From: Aquimarina sp.
GTDB lineage: Bacteria; Bacteroidota; Bacteroidia; Flavobacteriales; Flavobacteriaceae
NCBI GenBank assembly: GCA_002697475.1
Contig: NZVW01000071.1
Span: 1 to 11,272 of the forward strand
Direction of reading: 5' to 3'
DNA: 11,272 nucleotides
Part shown: in pieces, positions 5,684 to 11,272 of the stretch
How the letters are laid out: each line of letters opens with the position of its first letter
Numbering within the stretch: the first letter of the stretch is position 1
Notes under the pieces: generated by a model
What the model was told of the DNA's origin: nothing
Seen by the model: the letters and a program-made list of their open reading frames with translations, nothing else
Databases searched by the model: none
Made by a program: the position numbers and the translations under genes

Positions 5684-6217
5684 ATGAAAAAAGTACTAAT
5701 AGCAGTTGCTTTAATTATATCATTCTCATTATCAGCTCAACAGGATAATCCATATGATGCTTTAAATATGAATAGACACGAAATACGATTAGATGCATCA
5801 GAAATTATCATATTTCCTAATCTGGAATTGAATTATGAATATGTTATCAGCAAATATTCCGGTGCTGGTATAGGATTAAGCTATAGCTTAGATGAGGAAT
5901 ATGATGAATATCAAAAGTTTTCCATAAACCCATACTACAGACAATATTTTTTTAATAAAAAGGATTTTGGAGCCCGAGGACTTTTTGTAGAAGGTGTTTT
6001 AAAAATTGCTGGAGGTGAAGATTATCGCTTTGATGATATGCAGCCGGCTGAAGATTGGTTCAATGTGGGGGCTGGTCTTGTTGTAGGGCAAAAATGGGTT
6101 AGTGATAATGGATTTGTCTTTGAACTACAAATAGGGGGAGGTCGTTATTTTAATAATGATAATGGTCCTGAAGGCTTCTTAAAAGGAGGTGTTCTGATAG
6201 GTTATAGAATCTTTTAA
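5684..6217 (+). CDS. Outer-membrane beta-barrel protein, DUF3575-like
   Basis: A 177-residue secreted protein. The chosen ATG at 5684 puts a clean signal peptide at the N-terminus (KK, then VLIAVALIISFSLSA, cleavage before Q19) and has an A-rich leader. An in-frame ATG 42 bases upstream would add 14 residues before the signal peptide and is less likely. The mature part alternates polar and hydrophobic residues in about eight strands: NRHEIRLDASEIIIFPNLEL, NYEYVISKYSGAGIGLSYSL, FSINPYYRQYFF, FVEGVLKIAGGED, WFNVGAGLVVGQKW, FVFELQIGGGRYF and GGVLIGYRIF. It ends in a C-terminal Phe, as outer-membrane barrels do. The order of strands and the GxxFVFELQxGxGRxF segment resemble DUF3575 proteins of flavobacteria. 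It lies between the FecR fragment and the full FecR. The function is unknown; it may be a target of the sigma factor or an envelope sensor. Confidence 0.82.
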   Translation: MKKVLIAVALIISFSLSAQQDNPYDALNMNRHEIRLDASEIIIFPNLELNYEYVISKYSGAGIGLSYSLDEEYDEYQKFSINPYYRQYFFNKKDFGARGLFVEGVLKIAGGEDYRFDDMQPAEDWFNVGAGLVVGQKWVSDNGFVFELQIGGGRYFNNDNGPEGFLKGGVLIGYRIF

Positions 6218-6285
6218 TTCTGTTATTAAGATTATTAGGGTTATATGTAAATTCCTTATTTTAGGCTCGGATTAAAAATTGTAGA

Positions 6286-7269
6286 ATGAAATCTCATCCA
6301 TCAGACGATATCATAGATCTGTTAACTCGTTTTCTTCAAAATGGGGCAGGAAATGAAGAAAAGGAACAGGCTATGGAATGGATTAATAAATCCGAGTCTA
6401 ATAAGGAATACTTTGAAAATCTAAAGCAAATATATCATAGCTCAGAAGAGATCGAAGATTTTGATAAAATCGATTTGGATCAACAATGGCAGGTTTTTAA
6501 GCATAATAATGTCAAAGCAAAGAAATCAGGATCATCATATTCTTACCTCTTTAAAATTGCCGCAGCTGTGGTCGTAGTATTGGGTATTGGCTACCTTCTT
6601 AAGAATAATTTGTATTCAGATGTTCATCTCATAGCCGGCGCGGACAATATTCAGGAATATAAGTTGCCGGATAACTCTGTGATTTGGTTGAATAGGAATA
6701 GTGAGCTAATTTATTCAAAGAATAGTTTTAATGAACAAAATAGAGAAGTAACACTTATTGGGGAGGCTTTTTTTGATGTTGCCAAAGATAGTTTAAAGCC
6801 TTTTGTTATAAAGGCTAATGATACTAAAGTTAGAGTTTTAGGTACTTCTTTTAATCTTAAAACATCAAAGGATTCCGGCGTTACAGAACTGGTATTGGTA
6901 ACAGGTAAGGTTGAGTTTAGCAATAAAGTTGATCAAGTCATTCTTCAACCTGGTGAGATCGTAAGTACAAATGCAAACCATAAGATAACAAAGCAGAACA
7001 ATAAAGATTTAAATTTTATGTCCTGGAAATCCGGGATTTTAAAATTTGAAAATACTCCTTTGTTTAAGGTGTTCAAAGACCTTGAAATCTTCTATGATAA
7101 GGAAATTACTATCGATAATCAGGGGATTGTCGATTGTACATTAACTACTACCTTCGATAATCAATCCTTGGAAAGCGTCATCGAAGAATTAAAACTACTA
7201 TTTGATTTTACCATTACAACACAAAATTCTAATAAAATATTGGTTACTGGTGGCAGTTGTGATCAATAA
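6286..7269 (+). CDS. FecR-family transmembrane anti-sigma factor
   Basis: A 327-residue single-pass regulator. Residues 1-84 are the cytosolic sigma-binding domain, with the NEEKEQAMEW and SNKEYFENL patterns. One transmembrane helix spans 87-105 (YLFKIAAAVVVVLGIGYLL). The periplasmic FecR domain spans about 112-225, with the standard EYKLPDNSVIWLNRNSELIY, LIGEAFFDVAKD, PFVIKANDTKVRVLGTSFN and VTGKVEF blocks. A C-terminal DUF4974-type domain (about 247-322) begins FENTPLFKVFKDLEIFYD. Length and domain order are normal for Bacteroidota. The neighbouring TonB receptor, 46 bases downstream, carries an STN domain that should contact the FecR periplasmic part. Its partner sigma factor is most likely the one at 4232, although three genes lie between; pairs of this type are usually adjacent. 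FecR members can both inhibit and assist their sigma factor, so the sign of control is not readable here. Confidence 0.94.
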   Translation: MKSHPSDDIIDLLTRFLQNGAGNEEKEQAMEWINKSESNKEYFENLKQIYHSSEEIEDFDKIDLDQQWQVFKHNNVKAKKSGSSYSYLFKIAAAVVVVLGIGYLLKNNLYSDVHLIAGADNIQEYKLPDNSVIWLNRNSELIYSKNSFNEQNREVTLIGEAFFDVAKDSLKPFVIKANDTKVRVLGTSFNLKTSKDSGVTELVLVTGKVEFSNKVDQVILQPGEIVSTNANHKITKQNNKDLNFMSWKSGILKFENTPLFKVFKDLEIFYDKEITIDNQGIVDCTLTTTFDNQSLESVIEELKLLFDFTITTQNSNKILVTGGSCDQ

Positions 7270-7315
7270 CTGCAAAACAAAAATTTTTCACCACATTTTT
7301 TAAAATTCATCTTTT

Positions 7316-9901
7316 GTGAAAGCTAACTTTTTCAGGCTCTTTATTATTTTTTATTTCATTGGTTTTTTTGCCATAAATGCTCAGGAATCTCTTTTTATGA
7401 AAAGAGTAGCGCTGTCTGAGCAAACTATAAAAATTAAAGATTTATTAAAAAAACTTGAAGACGAGCTGGGATTAACCTTCTCCTATTCTAACGATATTAT
7501 TGAGCTTAATAAAGAAGTAAAAATCACCTCTGAAGATAAATCTCTTATTGATGTATTGAAGTTTGTTTTTTCTTCTGATTCTTACAGATTTAAAACTCAA
7601 AATAAAAAGATTTTAATTTATAAAAGGCTGAATAAATATACGGTAAGTGGATATATAAGAGAGAAGGAGACCGGAGAGTTTTTATCAGACGTGTCTTTAT
7701 ATATACCTTCATGGAGTAAAGGTGTTACTACAAATACATATGGCTTTTATTCTATCTCATTGCCACAGGGAAAATATGATTTTCTTATTTCTTTAATGGG
7801 TTATGAAAATCAATCTATACCCATTGCCTTAAACAAAGACACAGAACTGGAAATACTTCTTAGTCCAGTAGTTGAATATCTTGATGAAGTTGTTGTAAAT
7901 GTTCCTGGCAATGAAGGTGTAAGCGATATTACACAAATGAGTTATGAAGAAGTAGAAGATTCATATTTTCAGGATATACCTAATGTGTTAGGGGAAAAAG
8001 ATGTCATAAAAACACTTCAATTATTACCCGGAGTGCTGTCAGGTAATGATGGTAGTGCAGGATTTTATGTAAGAGGTGGAGCGCCAGATCAAAACCTGAT
8101 TATTCTGGATGAAGCTATTGTTTATAATTCGAATCATTTATTTGGTTTCTTTTCTATATTTAATGGAGATGCGATAAAATCTGTGGATCTCTACAAAGGA
8201 GGTTTTCCTGCCAGATATGGAGGTAGACTATCTTCAGTGATAGAAATTAATACTAAAGATGGTAACAAGGAAGAATTACATGGTAAAATAAACATAGGTT
8301 TAATCTCATCATCTTTTATGCTTGAAGGACCCTTGAAAAAAGAAAGAACTTCTTTTATTTTAAGCGGTAGGCGTACTTATGCGGATTTATTATCTCTTCC
8401 TTTTCAGCCTGGTGATTTTAAAATCTTATACCATTTTTCTGATATTAACTTTAAAATTCATCATATAATAGACAGTAAGAATAAGTTGTTTTGGAGTAAT
8501 TATTACGGAAAGGATAAATTTAGAAATGAATATGAAGGTAATGAATCCAATGGTGATTACAGAGGTTTAATAAGCTGGGGAAATATCACTTCTACATTGA
8601 GATGGAATCATGAATTTAGCAATAAGTTGTTTGCTAATACATCCTTAATATTTAGTAATTATGTGTTCAAATCTTATATTGATGAAAATTATCAGGGAGA
8701 ACTATCCTACTTAGATTTAAGAACCGGTATTAATGATTATGGATTTAGGTTAGATTTTGATTATTATCCGGATCCGGATCATTCTATAAAATTTGGTGCC
8801 GCTTCGATATATCATGATTTTACGCCAAAACAGATAGAATATGTAGAATTTGGTAATGATATAAACAAGTCAAAGCAAAAGATCAAATCAGTAGAGAGCG
8901 CTCTTTATATTGAGGATGATTGGAAGATATCAGAAAAGCTTAGTCTTTACCCAGGTTTACGATTAAGTCATTTTCAATTTGAGTCATCCGGTTATTTTAA
9001 GCCTGAGTTACGACTTGCTTCAGCGTATAAACTAAATTCTTCTACAGCGCTAAAAGCGTCTTACGTAAAAATGAATCAATTTATTCATCGATTATCTAAT
9101 ACAGGTCTTGGATTGCCTACAGATTTATGGGTTTCATCTACGGACGAGTTTAGACCTCAATCGTCACAACAAATTGCAGTTGGGTTTTCAAAAGATTTAG
9201 ATCATAAAAAGTACGCTTTGACGGCTGAGGCCTATTATAAAAAGATGAATGATCTTATAGGGTATAGGGAAGGTGTTGGTTATATAAATATTACAGAGCT
9301 TGAAAACAGCGAAGAAGTAGATTATACTCAGGATTTGACTACAGGTGAGGGATGGGCATATGGAGCAGAATTTTTACTTAGAAAAAAAACCGGACCATTA
9401 ACAGGTTGGCTAGGGTATACACTGTCTTGGTCAGAGCGTTTATTCCCGGAGCTTAATAGCGGAAAAAAGTTTAGAGACCGTTATGATCGTCGTCACGATA
9501 TTTCACTTGTCGGGGTATATAAGGCTTCTGAGAAAATAACATTATCAGGATCCTGGGTCTTCTCTTCAGGGATAAATTATAATGTTGCTCAGACTATAGG
9601 GGTTATTCCTGAAACTAATTTTCCTGATACATATTTCTTTCAGGATACCTATGAATTTAGTACTGAGAAAAACAGTTTTAAGGGCGAAGATCATCATAGG
9701 TTAAATCTGGGTATACAGTTTCATAAAAAAAGAAAAAACAGAGAAAGAATCTGGGGGCTATTTTTTCAAAATGTATATGCCAGAAAAAATCCTTTTTATT
9801 ACTATATAGGGGAGTCTGATGACGATTATAGAGAACAGACAATAAGGAAGGTTTCTATATTTCAGTTTTTTCCTTCATTTAATTATTCTTTAAAATTCTA
9901 A
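7316..9901 (+). CDS. TonB-dependent outer-membrane receptor with STN signalling domain (FecA-like transducer)
   Basis: An 861-residue receptor. Residues 1-22 are a signal peptide ending AINA. An STN domain (about 28-102) has the LLKKLEDELGLTFSYSNDII and SLIDVLKFVF blocks. A carboxypeptidase-regulatory-like beta-sandwich spans about 108-192 (TVSGYIREKETGEFLSDV, TYGFYSISLPQGKYDF). A linker with LDEVVVNVPG leads to a plug (about 225-330) with DVIKTLQLLPGV, FYVRGGAPDQNLIILDE and GGFPARYGGRLSSVIEI. The rest is a 22-strand-type barrel ending in a C-terminal Phe. The GTG at 7316 is chosen because the signal peptide begins there; the next in-frame ATG would remove it. The STN domain marks a transducer that reports ligand uptake to FecR, not a plain SusC transporter, and no SusD gene follows. 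The substrate is unknown; barrel lineages paired with DUF4249 lipoproteins do not reveal it. Transcription with fecR is likely. Confidence 0.94.
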   Translation: MKANFFRLFIIFYFIGFFAINAQESLFMKRVALSEQTIKIKDLLKKLEDELGLTFSYSNDIIELNKEVKITSEDKSLIDVLKFVFSSDSYRFKTQNKKILIYKRLNKYTVSGYIREKETGEFLSDVSLYIPSWSKGVTTNTYGFYSISLPQGKYDFLISLMGYENQSIPIALNKDTELEILLSPVVEYLDEVVVNVPGNEGVSDITQMSYEEVEDSYFQDIPNVLGEKDVIKTLQLLPGVLSGNDGSAGFYVRGGAPDQNLIILDEAIVYNSNHLFGFFSIFNGDAIKSVDLYKGGFPARYGGRLSSVIEINTKDGNKEELHGKINIGLISSSFMLEGPLKKERTSFILSGRRTYADLLSLPFQPGDFKILYHFSDINFKIHHIIDSKNKLFWSNYYGKDKFRNEYEGNESNGDYRGLISWGNITSTLRWNHEFSNKLFANTSLIFSNYVFKSYIDENYQGELSYLDLRTGINDYGFRLDFDYYPDPDHSIKFGAASIYHDFTPKQIEYVEFGNDINKSKQKIKSVESALYIEDDWKISEKLSLYPGLRLSHFQFESSGYFKPELRLASAYKLNSSTALKASYVKMNQFIHRLSNTGLGLPTDLWVSSTDEFRPQSSQQIAVGFSKDLDHKKYALTAEAYYKKMNDLIGYREGVGYINITELENSEEVDYTQDLTTGEGWAYGAEFLLRKKTGPLTGWLGYTLSWSERLFPELNSGKKFRDRYDRRHDISLVGVYKASEKITLSGSWVFSSGINYNVAQTIGVIPETNFPDTYFFQDTYEFSTEKNSFKGEDHHRLNLGIQFHKKRKNRERIWGLFFQNVYARKNPFYYYIGESDDDYREQTIRKVSIFQFFPSFNYSLKF

Positions 9902-9904
9902 GTT

Positions 9905-10753
9905 ATGTTGAGTAGGGCTATTATCTTTTTAATTTCGACGAGTGTGTTACTCAGTAGTTGTGAGTTCGATACAGAGGTCGACTTAGATTTACAAGATAAA
10001 TCTTTACTATTAATACATGGATTTATATCTCCTGAAGAAGATGTAATTCAAGTAGAGGTGACTAAGACATTATCCATATATGACCAGGATATTATATTTG
10101 ACTCTTCCAGCATTGGAGAAGAATTATCTATTAAAGATGCTTCAGTGACCATTACTGCTGATGATGGAACAGAGGCTCTTTTACTATTTAACGATGAGTC
10201 TTTTGTTTATGAGATAGATGCGACCACTTTTTCCATTCTTCCTGGGAAAAGATATAATCTTAAAGTTATTGTTGATCAGATGGAGTTCACTGCGTCTACA
10301 ACTATTTCTGTAGATAATGTTACTGAAATTGATGCTGAAAAAATAATCGCTCAGGATGAATTTGGAAATGAGATTGACTATTTGAAAGTTAATTTTAGGG
10401 ACATACCTGCAGCAAGAAATTACTATGTTGTAGGAGCAAATATTACTTACGAATTTGGTGAACAGGAAGTTGTATTTGACGAGGATCGTTTTATTCAGGA
10501 TAGAAATTTAAATAGTGATTTCCTTACGGCAATTTCGGACTTTAGTATTTTTGAGGATGCTACAGAAGTAGATATAAGTATCTATAATGTAGAGCCAATT
10601 GTATATCAGTTGATAAGGTCTTTAAGTTTAAATAATTCTAACACTGGTGATCCTTTTTATCAACCTATTATTCCTCCAAATAATATAGAAGGAGAGGGAG
10701 GATACGGAGTTTTTGGTAGTTACCGTATAAAGACTGAAACAGTACAGTTTTAA
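9905..10753 (+). CDS. DUF4249 family lipoprotein
   Basis: A 282-residue protein with a lipoprotein signal peptide; the lipobox LSSC places the lipidated Cys at 19. The mature start, C-E-F-D-T-E-V-D-L-D, is acidic and compatible with surface export. The order of motifs is that of DUF4249: SLLLIHGFISPEEDVIQVEV, the KTLSIYD segment, IKDASVTITADDG, LPGKRYNLKVIVDQMEFTAS, and near the end the EGEGGYGVFGSYR block. It starts 3 bases after the receptor stop, so the two are translated from one transcript. In Bacteroidota this family regularly follows STN/carboxypeptidase-like TonB receptors and is thought to be an accessory surface lipoprotein of the receptor, comparable in position to SusD but unrelated in sequence. 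Its biochemical role is not established. The coding region ends 6 bp from a convergent gene. Confidence 0.92.
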   Translation: MLSRAIIFLISTSVLLSSCEFDTEVDLDLQDKSLLLIHGFISPEEDVIQVEVTKTLSIYDQDIIFDSSSIGEELSIKDASVTITADDGTEALLLFNDESFVYEIDATTFSILPGKRYNLKVIVDQMEFTASTTISVDNVTEIDAEKIIAQDEFGNEIDYLKVNFRDIPAARNYYVVGANITYEFGEQEVVFDEDRFIQDRNLNSDFLTAISDFSIFEDATEVDISIYNVEPIVYQLIRSLSLNNSNTGDPFYQPIIPPNNIEGEGGYGVFGSYRIKTETVQF

Positions 10754-10759
10754 TATAAA

Positions 10760-10972
10760 TTACTCTTTATCTCTGATAAAAAAATGTCTGTAAACCAGAA
10801 AACCTCCGTAGATGATAAAAGATATCATAAACCAGGTTCTAAAGGTCCAGCTTTCATCCGTTTGTAACTGATTATATAATCTAAGACACCCAAAAACAAT
10901 AAGTGAGATACCTATAAGTAAATCCCAGGTCTTTCTTTGGTTTTTATTTTGATCTTCCTCTGGTTCCTTCAT
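10760..10972 (-). CDS. Small two-helix membrane protein, function unknown
   Basis: A 70-residue protein beginning MKEPEEDQNKNQRKTW, with two hydrophobic segments, DLLIGISLIVFGCLRLY (about 17-33) and FRTWFMISFIIYGGFLVYRH (about 44-63), joined by a short polar loop; this predicts a helical hairpin in the inner membrane. The ATG at 10972 is preferred: it begins one base after the stop of the upstream DUF2007-like gene (TAG-T-ATG), a typical coupled start. An earlier in-frame ATG at 11014 would run 41 bases into that gene and add 14 residues, which is possible but less economical. I do not recognise a named family. Pairing with DUF2007 suggests a shared housekeeping or membrane-related role, which is inference only. 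It converges with the DUF4249 gene with no hairpin terminator between them. Confidence 0.75.
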   Translation of the reverse strand: MKEPEEDQNKNQRKTWDLLIGISLIVFGCLRLYNQLQTDESWTFRTWFMISFIIYGGFLVYRHFFIRDKE

Positions 10973-10973
10973 A

Positions 10974-11201
10974 CTAGGATAAGCTTTTCTCAATAATAGG
11001 AATAGCTTCTTCAACGTCTGTCTTTTTTACAAAAAGCTGAATGTGATTAGGAAGGCCTCCTCCAAATCCGGCCATCATACCAGATTTCATATCATCTCGT
11101 GTGATGGAATTAATTCCTCTTTCCTGCAATACATTCTGTAAAAACTGGATATTGATGAGGCTGCCTGTATATACCCTTTCGTATTCACTCTCTGCAAACA
11201 T
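10974..11201 (-). CDS. DUF2007-like putative signal-transducing protein
   Basis: A 75-residue cytosolic protein. EYERVYTGSLINIQFLQNVLQERGI (overlapping in pieces), then D-D-M-K-S-G, then A-G-F-G-G-G-L-P-N-H-I-Q-L-F-V, then a D-x-E-E-A-I-P-I-I helix is the pattern of DUF2007 (DUF2007-domain, PII-like ferredoxin fold) proteins of Bacteroidota, at normal full length. The ATG at 11201 opens the family's conserved N-terminus. It is the first gene of a leftward pair with the two-helix membrane protein, coupled through TAG-T-ATG. A 14-bp palindrome lies 19 bp upstream. The label 'signal transducing' comes from the family name; no experimental function is implied. Confidence 0.85.
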   Translation of the reverse strand: MFAESEYERVYTGSLINIQFLQNVLQERGINSITRDDMKSGMMAGFGGGLPNHIQLFVKKTDVEEAIPIIEKSLS

Positions 11202-11220
11202 AAATTATGGATTAAGCGTT

Positions 11221-11234
11221 ATAGTATTTACTAT
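11221..11234. promoter_or_regulatory. Perfect palindrome ATAGTA-TT-TACTAT upstream of the DUF2007-like gene
   Basis: A 14-bp inverted repeat with 6-bp arms and a 2-bp centre, located 19 bp before the leftward start, where an operator would be expected. It is entirely weak-pair-rich and could arise by chance. The remaining bases to the window edge show no clear TAnnTTTG on the minus strand. Confidence 0.3.
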
Positions 11235-11272
11235 TCCAAATTGCTGTATTGAAATTTTTTCCCAAAGCAAAA

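Noticed and set aside
6711..6923. Minus-strand open frame inside fecR
   Set aside because: It is antisense to the conserved FecR domain, with no independent support.
7316..10753. A SusC/SusD glycan-uptake pair
   Set aside because: The receptor has an N-terminal STN domain, and its partner lipoprotein matches DUF4249, not SusD. No glycan enzymes are nearby, so a transducer locus is the better reading.
10973..11014. A longer start for the two-helix membrane protein, overlapping the DUF2007-like gene
   Set aside because: The ATG at 10972, one base after the upstream stop, is a standard coupled start. The extra 14 residues come from antisense-free but overlapping coding sequence and add nothing recognisable.
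1..11272. Mobile element, CRISPR array, phage or defence system
   Set aside because: I found no transposase, integrase, spaced repeat array, long terminal inverted repeats, nuclease or phage genes. Base composition looks even across the window.

Overview
The window looks like a chromosomal segment from a marine- or soil-type member of the Bacteroidota, most likely Flavobacteriaceae. The DNA is AT-rich (about two-thirds A+T by eye). Start codons follow A-rich leaders rather than Shine-Dalgarno sites. A perfect Bacteroidota -7 element (TAnnTTTG) lies before the first gene. The gene families (FecR with a DUF4974-type tail, STN/carboxypeptidase-like TonB receptor, DUF4249 lipoprotein, DUF3575, DUF2007) are typical of that phylum. 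Species assignment is not possible from sequence alone.

Left part (1-4141): a YbiT-type ABC-F ATPase runs rightward and ends in a bidirectional hairpin terminator shared with a convergent TetR-family repressor gene. The TetR gene is divergent from a cholesterol-oxidase-like GMC flavoenzyme. The 206-bp gap between those two starts holds three inverted repeats, one of which overlaps a perfect -7 element. The TetR protein probably controls itself, the GMC enzyme, or both.

Central part (4232-10753): seven genes on the + strand make a FecI/FecR/FecA-style cell-surface signalling locus. In order they are an ECF sigma factor with a C-terminal hydrophobic segment (TTG start), a small acidic lipocalin-like lipoprotein, a 56-residue protein that is only the cytosolic N-terminal domain of a FecR anti-sigma factor, a DUF3575-like outer-membrane beta-barrel, a full-length FecR anti-sigma factor, an 861-residue STN-bearing TonB-dependent receptor (GTG start), and a DUF4249 lipoprotein. 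The expected logic is that ligand binding at the receptor passes through its STN domain to the periplasmic part of FecR, and across the membrane to the sigma factor. What is unusual is that three genes separate the sigma factor from its anti-sigma factor, and one of them is a stand-alone FecR N-terminal domain that aligns without gaps to the full FecR at identical residue numbers (23-50).

Right end (10760-11272): a leftward two-gene unit encodes a DUF2007-like protein and a two-helix membrane protein, separated by one base. It converges on the DUF4249 gene with only 6 bp between the coding regions.

I see no tRNA, rRNA, CRISPR array, insertion sequence or phage gene. No gene-free stretch exceeds 300 bases.
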